Shown here in pieces: positions 12,577-23,601 of a stretch of DNA of 64,000 nucleotides. The position numbers and the translations under genes are program-made. The stretch is from Myrica gale (Eukaryota; Streptophyta; Magnoliopsida; Fagales; Myricaceae). Under the pieces are notes generated by a model. It was given only the letters and a program-made list of their open reading frames with translations, made no database searches and had not been told where the DNA came from. The stretch spans positions 5,905,001-5,969,000 of the forward strand of contig OZ005620.1 in NCBI GenBank assembly GCA_963930655.1. The letters are read 5' to 3'. Numbering within the stretch: position 1 is the first letter of the stretch; each line of letters opens with the position of its first letter.

Positions 12577-13189
12577 GCGAGTTCCTGAATGGGAAAGTCT
12601 GGCCTCTACTCGTAGACCTCAGTATCATTTCATACTCTATTGCAATTCGGTGAAACACCTCTTTTGGGCTCAGACCGATTGTAATTAGCTCCCCATGAGA
12701 GATCCCATTAGGGAAATGGGTTGTCAATGATTTAGAGTCGAGTCACCTTTGGTAACCAAGTAAAATGTTGGGCTAGAAGTCAACTCGACAAGTGTCGCTT
12801 ACAAATTGGATTGCTTCTCCTCTGTTTTTTTCTGGAAAAAGGTCCGAATTGGTAGGTCTTGCAAATCTGTTTCGACTACCAACCTCTCATATTTCATTTG
12901 CTTTCTGAACTTTCAGATCCCCGCTTAAAAACATTCCTTTCCTAGATTGTCTTGGAATGACAAGTTTGAGACGTGTGATTTTTTTTCTTCCCTGTCGTTG
13001 TTTTGTTTCTTATACCGTATCTCCTGTCGTTTGTCTTTTTTGTATTGTCTCGTATTTTCAGGTGTTGATTTATTTTTTAGTCTTTGTATTGGTTTTGATT
13101 TTGTAACCAAGGATTTCCTCCGCCATATGTGAGAGTTTTGAGTAAACTTTAAAGGTACCGTCCTCTTTCTTCTAAATTATTTCTGGAAG

Positions 13190-13718
13190 AATTCACAGCC
13201 TCATATGATTAGATGATATAAAAGCACATTCTCTTGATGAACGAACATATATGCTTTTGGGAAATAAAAAGGGGCAAATTTCTGAACATGCCTGGACCCG
13301 AGACCACCTCCCAATAGAAGACTTCCACCCCACAATTGCGTGAACAACTACTGTATTTTCCTGAAAATTTGCAAAAGCACTAAAGTACTCAAGTTTAAGG
13401 TAAGCTATGTATGCGCTTCGTACTCTTGGAGGCAGTTGTAATACCTTAATTTCGACATCATCAAGGATGATACAGCTGATCAGTCTTACACCAGCAGCTA
13501 TACGAGCATTTGCAGTTATTGAGACATTTGGACCAATCTGTTTAACCATAGCAGCAGAATATTATATTTCGAAACATAGAATAAGTTTGTCTTCAACGAG
13601 ATGGAAAGAAGGGAAACAGCTTCTCTACCCGCTGATATATGAACGAGGAAGTATTTGTTTCCAGGTAATTTACATAAGGTCTATGCCCATTAGAGAAAAA
13701 GTTTGATTTCCAAAACAT
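13190..13718 (-). pseudogene. Partial copy of GMPPA exons 12-13
   Basis: Close copy of 19167-19680 plus a short piece near 20008. It keeps exon 13 ([20 protein letters not shown]) with the same GC splice donor, and exon 12 ([19 protein letters not shown]). It lacks the MITE found in intron 11 of the intact gene. All other exons are absent at this site. Confidence 0.85.
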
Positions 13719-13730
13719 CGAAAGTTAAGT

Positions 13731-14025
13731 TGGTTAGAATATAAATTGTCTAAATCTCCTATTGGTTAAAAATATGAGTTTTTTATGAGTTGGGTCCTAT
13801 AAAAATTTCATTTTATGTACAAGTTAAATACACATTAAGAAATAAAAATGTAGCACATTGGGCTTTCTAAGGTGGATGTAAGTCTCTCGAAACCGAACTG
13901 CCACGTAAGTCTTTTTTTTTTTTTTTCTCTCATTTCAACATAGATAAAGAAATTGATCAACATCTCCTTCCACAACTGATATGAGACTAACACTAACAAC
14001 TTCCCTCTTATACCACCCAACATTG
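13731..14025 (+). mobile_element. Possible copia-type LTR remnant
   Basis: The stretch begins TTGGTTAGAATATAAATTG and ends CCACCCAACA. It is followed by TTGGTATCGGATG, which resembles the initiator-tRNA primer-binding site TGGTATCAGAGC found after copia LTRs. I found no internal domain, partner LTR or clear target duplication. The call is tentative. Confidence 0.35.
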
Positions 14026-14500
14026 GTATCGGATGTCTACGACCAGCCTGGTATGGAATTGGCCTGCCAATGATCGATTTTTTTAAAATCCATGGACTAG
14101 TATAAGACTTTTTTTTAGAGCATAATAAGAAGGATATATTAATATAAGATTACCATATAGGATATATTAATATGGGATATGGGCTAGTATAAGATTAGCA
14201 GATAGGCACAGTGCTTTCATTTCATCGCTACTCTACACGTATCCATATAGGAATGTAAAATAAGTTTGTAAGAAGGAATTCGTACCCAAACGAACATCCT
14301 AAAAATATGCGTGTTAATTTAATTAATATGAACCGTCAGAATTGGATCAATAAATTCAAGCAAGTACATTTCTAAAGAATGAAATAAAAAAGGTCAACTT
14401 TCATTGAACAATGACTGGTCGGGAACCGGCCTAGTGATCCAAAGAACAGGTTCTCCAAGTTCATGACTGAGAATAAAACAAAAAAGCATTAAAAAACTAC

Positions 14501-14558
14501 CTGATGAAGCAACAGCTGCCCTTCTTCTTATGCCAGCAGTATCAATCAACCAAAACTT
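14501..14558 (-). pseudogene. Single-exon fragment of a Der/EngA-type GTPase
   Basis: The minus strand reads KFWLIDTAGIRRRAAVASSG between a consensus acceptor and a GTAG donor. DTAGIR with following R/K-R/K-A is the switch II (G3) signature of the double-GTPase Der/EngA family, whose plastid form acts in ribosome assembly. No other exon of that gene is nearby, so it is a captured or transposed exon. Confidence 0.7.
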
Positions 14559-15143
14559 CTGTAAAAAAACTTATCCGACAGAATTCTTAAGTGTAACAAA
14601 ACCATTTTTTATCCTAGGGAGCCTCATGTTACTTGCAAAAATACAAAACTTAAAAGCAAACGAATCATTTCTTGCGTGACAAGCGAAATTACATACAAAG
14701 TAATATATGATTTATACATACAAGTCACATCAAATTAAAAAAGGAGAACAAAGCACCGAAGGCATGCCTACCTTAGCACAACTCATGATCCCCAAAATTT
14801 TGAAACGAATTTAACAATAAAAGGCGCAAGAAAAAAAAGAGAGCAAAAAGTATAGAGAGAGGAAAACTAGCTATTATCCTCTGTCTGGACAAATTTTCCA
14901 TAATTTCTGGAATCTTTCAGTTCAAAAGTTGATCGAGTTTTTCACACATAAATATTGGGTGCAAAATTGGTACTTTGACTAATTTTGGTGGAATTTTAAA
15001 ATTTTATATAACAGGAAAAATCAATCAAGGCCCAAATCTGTCCTTAGTGCAAGTTAGTTGAGTTCTTTTAGCCCAAGAGAAATCACAAAACGATCAAAAT
15101 CTCTTTCTTCTACAGTCTTCTATACAATCAATTTGTGCCTTAC

Positions 15144-15412
15144 AGGTTCTCAATGAAGTTGTTTCCAGCAGGATCATCCAGGATAAAGGTGAAGGATGAA
15201 TCTCCAGTTGCACAAGCTTTCAGCTTCAATATAAATTGGTCTATTGATTCGGCTATCTGAGGATCAACTTTCTGAACAACCCAGCAGATAGCAGTAAGTA
15301 ACAGAAGGGGAATACACAATCAAATATCGTGGATTTCAGAATCAATATGCACCTTGCGTTCTTCTTGAAGGGCGTGCAATTCATCTGCAGCTCGCAGCAA
15401 TATCCCCTCTAC
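15144..15412 (-). pseudogene. Two-exon fragment of ZPR1
   Basis: Complement(join(15144..15271,15353..15412)), with intact splice signals and the intron retained. The translation reads VEGILLRAADELHALQEERK, then KVDPQIAESIDQFILKLKA, and ends in TFILDDPAGNNFIENL. This is a typical ZPR1 zinc-finger/A-domain segment, a protein that interacts with elongation factor 1A. No flanking ZPR1 exons are present, so it is a fragment carrying genomic intron sequence. Confidence 0.85.
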
Positions 15413-16427
15413 CTAGAATAATCACACCAGAAATAAGATGGATGAAAGGCTAGAAGGTGAGAGAAAACCATATGCAACTGCATGTTTGTCTGTGCTTAGT
15501 CATTAGTTGTAATATAAACTTCAAATGATCATGAAGAAGAAGCTCAGATACCACAAAATGCTTCAAGTTTATGCCTTAATTATGCACCAATAATCATTAG
15601 CTCCAACGGCACCACCTTCCCCGACATGAATGGGGTACAATGTAAGGTTTTGATTCATTATGCAACTACTAGTAAATTAGCACCTCCTGTCCGAAATCTA
15701 GCACCAGCTGCTTTTAGTAATGCATTGCAAACACACGCACCCACTTAGCAGACGATAGACAATGCCCAAAAAAAGCTACAAGTGCCAATCCATTATCGTA
15801 GAGAACAGGAAGCCAGACATGCTCAAACTTATCCGCTGCTTTCCTCTACGACTTCTCTGTTAGTTTTCTTTCTTTCTAGCTTACTTTCTTTCTTTCCGTT
15901 CTTCTTTCTTTCTTTTAGTAAATTAGCAATAATGTTTGATTGTTAAAATAGTAAAGACCATCATAAATAGCTTACAGTATCACGAGGGGGAGCTGAGAAA
16001 AACTAGGAGGAATTGATCCATTGATATAGTTGCGAGTGAGATCACTGTTAAATGAAAGAAATAAACGTCACTGAAATAATACAAGGACTCTATCTGGTTG
16101 AGAAGAGATGGAGAGACAAATCACTTGATGATTGTACCCTCAGAAACATAAAAGCATTCTGCATTTGCATATTGTACCATTTGCCATATTGATTATCTAT
16201 TCACAACAAATAATGCTATGGGTTTTGACTAGCTCTAAGAAAACAAATTCAAATCCTATGTAAAATATGACAGTCCCCAAAACACAAGGATTAACCAAGG
16301 AACGCTGGGGCTCTCATTGTTAATCTTCATAACCATGAATCTGGATGGAAAATTTCAGCAAAGTGACGATGCAAGAACGCTTAATTGACTTGTTTAAAAT
16401 GGAGAAAAGTAAGTATGTGTCTCTTAC

Positions 16428-16495
16428 AGTTCTCGGAGATTAGTAAGATTTCCGAATTCAGCAGGTAGAGTTCCAATTAGATTGAGACCCTTCAG
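16428..16495 (-). pseudogene. Single LRR exon of a receptor-like kinase
   Basis: The minus strand encodes LKGLNLIGTLPAEFGNLTNL followed by REL, between an AG acceptor and a GTAAG donor. The GTLP..F..L..L pattern and one-repeat exon size fit LRR receptor kinases of the LRR-VIII type. It stands alone, in the same orientation as the Der and ZPR1 pieces. Confidence 0.65.
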
Positions 16496-16790
16496 CTGGT
16501 TGTCATATGAAACGAAAAAAAAAAACATTCCACAGATGAATACAGGGCAATCGGTAAAACATTTAAGGTGTGTTGTCACAGATCTGGGTCTACCTATATC
16601 CACAGAGCAACTGTATGTTAAGGAATAATAATTAACAGATCTGGGTCTAACTATATAATCGATTAGATTATATGTTGTCACAGGGCAATCAGTAAAACAT
16701 TTAACAGAGCTCAACCAAGGGGATCGAGAAAATGTCCACACATCGGCAAAGTGAAACGAATCTACGAAGAAAAAAATTTGAAGTTCTTAC

Positions 16791-16925
16791 CGTGAATCGC
16801 GTAGACAGTAGAGATCCCAACTACAACTCCGAATCTAGGGCTTTTCGTGTTTCTTGATTTGGAGATCGATGAGCTTGAGTGGGCAAGAGAGGGAGAGAGA
16901 GAGAGAGAGAGAGGGAGAGAGTCTG
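16791..16925 (-). other. First-exon-like fragment with (GA)n 5' leader
   Basis: On the minus strand a CT-rich leader (the (GA)n tract 16891-16921 on the plus strand) precedes an open stretch ending SPRFGVVVGISTVYAIHG at a consensus GTAAG donor (16791/16790). It looks like the 5' UTR plus first exon of a plant gene. I do not recognise the protein. It lies in the same orientation as the other captured exons to its left. Confidence 0.4.
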
Positions 16926-17427
16926 AAAACGTCGGGGTGTGGGGTGGGGTGAGAGCTGGAAATGTCGGGGAGAGGAAGTAAAAAATGAAGTTTGGTTTCT
17001 GAAAAATTGGGGGTTAGTTTATTTTCTGGAAAAGAAGAGAAGTTTTCAAGTTGACTTTAAAATATTTTCAGTTGACCTCATTTTCAATTGCATCTCAAAT
17101 ACCGGAAAGCAAGTAAAATGTTTTACTGATTTTATTATGCGGTTAAACAAACAGACCCTAAAATAGTTGTATATCCTGAATGAGTCAGCTATATTCGGGT
17201 AAAATGAAAAAATATTTGCAGAGAAAACTAAGTTTTTGTGTTTGATTAACTCATTGAAAATGTGAAGAAGAAGAAGAAGAAATGAGCATATAGTGTTTGG
17301 TTGTATTAGCAGTATGCTCATTCTTTATGAAAAGGTTGATCGGCACTCTAGGAAAAAGAAATCGAGTCTGCCAAAAACAAGAAAAAAGACTAATAACAAA
17401 AGAAACTTGTACATTAAACAAATCATG

Positions 17428-18092
17428 ATACTGCAAAGTGTTGTCTCCAATGAAACTCATGGAGAAGGTAAAAGTTTGGGAAAATATTTATAGGTTGTTT
17501 ACTTGATCTTTTTATTTCTCTCTTATTGAACTTAACTAGTTTGCCTCTATTACAGTCGTGCTCATCTTCCAATACCTTGTTGAACGACATGCAGACCCAC
17601 ACAACACAAACCAGGAAGCCTGCGTTTGTGTGGTTATGGTGGAGAGGGAATGCTGATAATGGGGCTGCTTCAAATGGTTCTAGGAAAAGAATGTTTGGAA
17701 GTGATGTCACAAACATCAGTTTTAAGAGGAACAAACTTGAGTCTTCATTTGATGGAAATTTAAGCGGGGTCTGTAAGCACAGACACAACTGAAATATGAG
17801 AGATTAGCTCTCCATGAGAGATCCCACTAGGGAAATGGGTTGTCAATGGTCTTGCAAATCTGTTTCGAGTCATGATCCGAATTCCTTCTACCAACCTCTC
17901 ATATTTCATTTGTTTCTGTACTTTCAGATCACCCCTTAAATTTCCATCAAATGAAGAGTCAACTTTGTTCAAGTAGAATTCAGTTTCGAAAAATATCATA
18001 GATTACCAAGAATAACCATACAGTTTGCAGCCTCGAGGTGCCAAGAAAAATTGCAAACTTTGTCCCATCGACTTTAAACAGATCATCCATAC
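17428..18092 (+). pseudogene. DEL1 fragment 3
   Basis: Contains DEL1 exon 9 (degenerate, KLMEK), intron 9, the first part of exon 10 (from about 17591) and intron 10 scraps. An inverted piece of exon 10 (17848-17972) follows, then the DEL1 3' flank (17973-18092). The inverted exon 10 piece corresponds to the one at 12840-12925 in fragment 2, so the two fragments share a rearranged ancestor. Confidence 0.8.
17727..17972. repeat. DEL1 exon 10 inverted repeat (hairpin)
   Basis: The forward arm, about 17727-17803 (from GAACAAACTTGAGTC), pairs with the inverted arm, about 17897-17972 (ending CAACTTTGTTC). The spacer is roughly 90 bp. Both arms match DEL1 exon 10 around the segment encoding SFDGNLSGDLKVQKE. 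Confidence 0.7.
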
Positions 18093-18557
18093 TTATTTGA
18101 GTAAGGAATTTCTAGAAGACGAACAATAATGCTCATGGAAGAACAAAGCAACGAAATAATGTGTTAAGACAATGAAGACCAGATGGAACGGGAATATCCT
18201 GATGGCCGTTCTTAGTTGTCGCATAGAGAATATGCATCCAACACAGAGCAATCTCGTTCTCTCATATTTTTTGGCCTTTGGTAAGTATCATTTTAGCCTG
18301 AAATTCCTAAGAGCCATTTTCTTTTCTTCTCTTTTTATTTTTTACTGAACAAACTCATCATATTGCCAACCAACCTCTTATTCCTCTTACAGTTACAGAA
18401 AACTCATTTTACACAAGGACGATGAGTTATTTGATTCATTGGCTTTCCCACTTGAAGACCAATGATGAGAGGATACAAACATACTATTTTGGGTGAAAGA
18501 CAGAGAGAGGGAGGGGGGGGGGGATCTTCGTGACAGCAGTGAAACAGTTATTGCTCA

Positions 18558-21500
18558 TCACAGAATTATTTCTTCTTGGACACTGACATTGAGAGTCTTG
18601 TTTGGTAGGACAATGCTATTAACCACAACTACTTCATCTTCAACGGTCACAGCTTCACCTGCATTAAACCACAGTGGCAGTCAGATGAAGTAACGGGTGA
18701 CCTTCAGTTGAATAGAAAAAAAGAAGCATGAACTCGAGTTTCTTGTCAAGAGCTGGAGAATGCATAACAGTACCGAGTATTGTAACCCCAAGTTTTGAAT
18801 TGTAATCTCCAGAGGCCTGAAATCAGTCGACCAAACGTTAGATTGATTAATGATTTGTTTTCCCCTTTTCTCATCTATGAAGTGGGAGCCCGAATGGTTA
18901 CAGATTCAAATCATATGATGAAAAGGCAAAGCCATGAGAAGATCTCAGTCACATTAAACTATTCCTTTCCTGATGCCATCATGTGTGGGTTGCAATTATT
19001 GAACTATTCCTGTGGTGCTGACATGACACTGATCCTTCAATTATTGAACCATGTTTGTGCTGAGACAGAATCGAACCACATTAACTCAGGGGTCACACTC
19101 ACTAAACTCTAGAGCTTAATGTGGTCTTTAAATGGCATTCTACGTGAGAAAATCAAATCATTCAGGAAGAACTCACAGCCTCATATGGTTAGATGATATA
19201 AAACAACATTCTCTTGATGAACAAACATATATGTTTTTGGGAAATAAAAAAGGGTAAATTTCTGAACATGCCTGGACCCGAGACCACCTCCCAATAGAAG
19301 ACTTCCACCCAACAATTGCGTGAACAACTACTGCGTTTTCCTGAAAATTCGCACAAGTACGAAAGTCAAGCTTAAGGTAAGCTTATGTATGACCTTCTTA
19401 CTCTTGGATGCCGTTGTAATACCTTAATTTCGACATCATCAAGGATAATACAGCTGATCAGTCTTACACCAGCAGCTATACGAGCATTTGCAGATATTGA
19501 GACATTTGGACCAATCTGTTTAACCATAGCAGAATATTATATTTCAAAACATAGAATAAGGTTCAGTTCAACTAGATGGAAATAAGAAAACCGCTTCTCT
19601 ACCCGTAGATATGTGAACGAGGAAGTATTTGTTTCCAGGTAATTTACATAAGGTCTATGCCAGTTAGAGGCAAAGTTCAGTTAGGTTATGTTTGTGTTGA
19701 AAAATTTTTGGTATTGGGTTTAGTGAAAAAGTGAAGAGAGATAATTTTTTATATTTTTTGTAATTTTTTATATTTTTTTATGGGAGAAAGAGAGATTATA
19801 TTTTAGTATTTTATTGTGAGTTGGTGAAATATTTTGTGAAATTTTTGGTGCAAACGCACCCCTAGTATTGTAAATAATACAAATCCCCCCCCAAAAAAAA
19901 ACTGAATACACACAATACAGCAAAGCATAAAAAAAAACCAGCAAAAGAATCACAAGTGAGTTTCCTTTTCCAACTAGTGATAAAAGCATACAAAAACAAT
20001 GTGCTCATTCGATTTCCAAAACAGCGGGGAAAAAAAATAAACCAAGAAGATTAAATAGATCGGTAATGCTCTAGTCAGAGTGCATACTTAAGACAAAGGG
20101 AGAAGGGAGAGATCACCTTAGCTGTTGGATGAACTTTTGCTGATGGATGAATATACACATCACCAGAGATGGCAGTACTCTTTGTACCATCCTCACTTGC
20201 CAAAAGATGGGAGGAGGTGAACCGGAATTGCGCAAGATATAAAGCAGAACATTTCAAGGACATCCTGCAAGCAACAACTCAAATGATAATGGTCCTGAAT
20301 GATGAGGCAAAGATCATGCTAATACAACACGCTGGTGTCAGTCTTACCCAGGAGTTTTGATTTGTTCCCAGAAGTCCATGGTCTCATAGGTATATAACTG
20401 CTTCTTCCCAGCAAGTGGTGATAAAATATCTTGATCCAATCTTACATAATCTGTGGGAAGACTCCTGCGGAAGGAACACTTGTATCAGGACTGAAAATTG
20501 AGAGAAATCACTAAAGATCTAAGGTTAAGCAACAGTGACAGGGTTTGGCTTTATAATAACAGATCAACTATATACAAAGGATGCCACAATGGTGTGACAA
20601 TCTGTTCCCAACAACCCAACTTGGGTTTTCAAAGCCAAAGCCCTCATTGAACACCTGCCTAACTTCTCGATCAACAACAACCATCCCCAGGTTCTATGCC
20701 AATAAGACAAATATGGACCCAGAGCACATTAATTTCCCAGCTATATTCCAGGTAAATCAACACTACTGTAAAGGAAAAAGACCTTAGACAATTTTAAATC
20801 CATAACAGCCCTAATTTGTGGTGCTTCGTTGTGGCAGAAATTTTGCAAATCAACCACAACTTCCTGGTAATATCTTGCTGCATATGTTTTGCTCAGCTAA
20901 AAATAGATTGAACAGATTATTTCATGCAAGTCTCAAACCTTGTTGATGACTGGAGTGCTTCAAAGCTGGACACACGTCTCAGGTTAGCTGCAAATAACAA
21001 AAATAGCGTACAGGGTTCGGCATGATGATTACCAAGTTTATGTGAACACAACATGGTAAGTCAAATGATGAACTAGTTTCATTTAACACCGAGCCAAATT
21101 TCTTGGAATTTGAACAGTGAAAATACATAGAAGTGGTGAAAATCCAAGATAGGTATCAAATTTGAATTCTCAACCCTCACATTGGTACACCATCCTCACG
21201 AGTTTTGAGAACCAAGCACTAAACCCGAATCACTTTATATGGGCAACTTCTAACTTCTAAGTCAAGCGCATACTGAGGCATGGCAATTCAACCAGAGATC
21301 TCTATCACTAACCTCGGTCTTTCCGCTGAGTAGAAACCCCCTGGATGGCAGTGAAAATATCTGGAGTAAATACGTAGACCCCACAATTGATTCTGTCACT
21401 TACCTAATCCCATCACAAACAAACCGGAGACAGGGAAAAGAAAGAACTTCAAAACTCAACTCAACAGGTCAGGCCACCGAAAGCTAAGACTATCTTAAAG

Positions 21501-23350
21501 ATCAGTTGGATCAGTAATTTACGTACAAAAGTTTCTGGTTTCTCTGTATAATGCAGCAGTTCGTTGGTGACTGGATCAGCAACCAATTCTCCAAACTGGT
21601 TTGCTGACTCAGCAGAAACCTGTCACAGAAAGGAGATTGAAACCCAAAATATGAAGAACACATAAATGATTATGTCACATAAAGATGCTCTCACAGAATT
21701 TTGCTTTTGTATGTGTTAACCTACCTTGATTACTAGAATTGTTCCTATACCACCATATCTTCTGTGAGCCTCTGCAAATAGCAAAAGAAGTTATCAAGTT
21801 TCTATGCAAGACAAGTATAATCAAAATTAACCACCAGAAGGTATGGAAGTTATTGCTTCAAAAAACATTGCACTTACAAGACATTCAGAAAGAACTACAA
21901 ACCAGCAAAAACTGTTAGATAGTTACAAGCAAAAAGAACATAAATCTCAACAAGAAGAAATTCATTACCAAGCATTTCTGGTAGCGGAAAACTACAGCAG
22001 ACATCGCAATTGAGCAAGAAAAGATGCGACTGCCAAAGAAAATTCAAGCACCACCATTAACACTCGATTTGTGTCTACATATACCTCATATCAAAGAAAC
22101 CAAAACCAAACAAAAGGCAAATGTACCCTTACTACCTCCGCATTGCCGCCCTTCACATGTGTAGTATTAAACTACCAACATTGAATATTACATTATACTA
22201 CCAAAAATAACAATGTGCACTTGGTTAAAATTGACAGGTAAAAACTGTCTCGCATAACCTACTTTTCATCCTTTTTAATGCCAAGTTCGTGAAAAAAAAG
22301 GTGTTTGGTAATTTGAAGATGCAATTTATCAACATAGGTAAGTTTGGGTACAGCATTACATAATGGGTGACAGTTAAAGGTGGAAATTACAATCCCAAAG
22401 ACGAGAAAAAACAAATTTAAATAGAAATATTTGCAATTATGACAAAGACAACAGCAAAAACTAATACCGGGTTGTCTTCCATGATCAGATCTCTAAAATT
22501 ATAAAGACCACCAGCTGAACCATGTGGCTTGTCTTCTCTCAAGTATCTGATATGCACGGCAAAAACAAGAATACATAGCAACATCCACAAATCAAATCCA
22601 GATGACAATTTAGGAGAAATGTTTCCCATAATTTAATAGGAAAGAAACAAAGTTACCTAACAGGGACTTTGAGCTCATTAGAAATGGAGGACACGTATAA
22701 TGCAAACTCACGTTCCTCATAGAAACCAATAAGATAGATCTGAGCTAAATTCGGAATCTGTAATGGAAGGAATAATTGTGAATCTCAGCATAATGATAAC
22801 CAAGAAACTAAGTATTATACAGACTCACATTATTGATTTCTCCAAGAACATACCCGTTTACATGCAGAAATTGGATGATGAACCATTGGTTGTCCAGCTA
22901 AAGGAAAAAGCGGCTTTGGAATGTTCAATGAGAGTGGTCGGAATCTAGTACCTATAAAATCCAAAAATTTACAGCAAAAAACCAGTTGTTAAGAGATATC
23001 ACAGTCTAAATGCCAAATCATTATACCAATAAAACTATCTTGAAAACTACAAAATAGTATTAAAACAAAACGAGAATGTCACAGTTTCCCGGTTTTTACA
23101 ATCAAGGTTAGCATCAGACATATATTGTTTCCAAAACTATAAGGAATACGAAATTGGTTTTCTCACACTAGTAAAGATTCATTTGCAGTCTTGGTTTTAC
23201 CACCAAGACTATACAATTTTCAACAGACTAAGAAATTGGTCCCAATTTTCTCATTTTCCAATTTCAAACATTATAAATCAAGCTCATACCTTTAGTGGGT
23301 CCACCAACCATGATCACAGCAACCACTCTTTCCTCTGCGCTCCCCATCAT
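18558..23350 (-). CDS. GDP-mannose pyrophosphorylase alpha-like protein (KONJAC type)
   Basis: Regulatory GMPPA-type nucleotidyltransferase. The Arabidopsis KONJAC proteins stimulate GDP-mannose synthesis for glucomannan. Fifteen exons: complement(join(18558..18658,18774..18816,19272..19340,19423..19515,20117..20264,20348..20464,20939..20987,21313..21403,21527..21619,21725..21771,21969..22029,22468..22546,22657..22757,22854..22951,23290..23350)), giving 416 aa with all phases closing. Residues 9-26 ([18 protein letters not shown]) form the nucleotidyltransferase signature. [11 protein letters not shown] and [12 protein letters not shown] follow in the catalytic-like domain. The C-terminal third has left-handed beta-helix hexapeptides ([19 protein letters not shown]) and ends [11 protein letters not shown]. 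Intron 13 has a GC donor (CAG|GCATGT). Two start codons lie in tandem; the second (23347) also matches the family's MG start. A MITE sits in intron 11. Confidence 0.93.
19684..19863 (+). mobile_element. Tourist-like MITE in GMPPA intron 11
   Basis: Ends GGTTATGTTTGTG and GGTGCAAACGCACCCC are imperfect terminal inverted repeats, flanked by TAG on both sides. Six more copies of this family lie in the window, in both orientations (25678, 34267, 34850, 42303, 60732 and 61051). A 3-bp TAA/TAG flank points to the PIF/Harbinger (Tourist) group. The partial GMPPA copy at 13.2 kb lacks it. Confidence 0.75.
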
Positions 23351-23562
23351 TAACCAGCACAAACCCAGATCCAGAAATCGTCAACCCCTTCAGAACTCGT
23401 ATATAAGAAAAACTCAAACCCTTACACAGAGCCCACACGTTCAATTTGTGTGTCTAGTTCATTAGTGAAAGGACCATCAAATCAGTCGGACCCAATAAGA
23501 GTAACAGCATTACCATCAAAGTGATGACTACGTGATGCCTTCGTAGTATACTAGCTGCGTAT

Positions 23563-23601
<39 letters not shown>

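Larger units (their letters stand above)
11512..12930 (+). pseudogene. DEL1 fragment 2 (rearranged 3' half)
   Basis: The first part matches the end of DEL1 intron 6 (8400-8603) and the first bases of exon 7. It then jumps to exon 9 (NVLSSMKLIEK), deleting most of exon 7 and all of exon 8. Exon 10 follows (from about 11872) with frameshifts, interrupted by a LINE piece at 12012-12375. After that come scrambled exon 10 and intron 10 segments, some inverted (12423-12488 and about 12840-12925). It cannot encode a DEL1 protein. Confidence 0.85.

Noticed and set aside
13731..17427. Full Helitron or Pack-MULE call for the exon mosaic
   Set aside because: I looked for paired inverted ends, a 9-bp duplication, and TC...CTRR ends with a hairpin, and found none that hold up; the fragments are listed without naming a vehicle.
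17760..17999. 79-aa minus frame reading VDSSFDGNLRGDLKVQK
   Set aside because: It is the inverted DEL1 exon 10 piece, not a separate gene.
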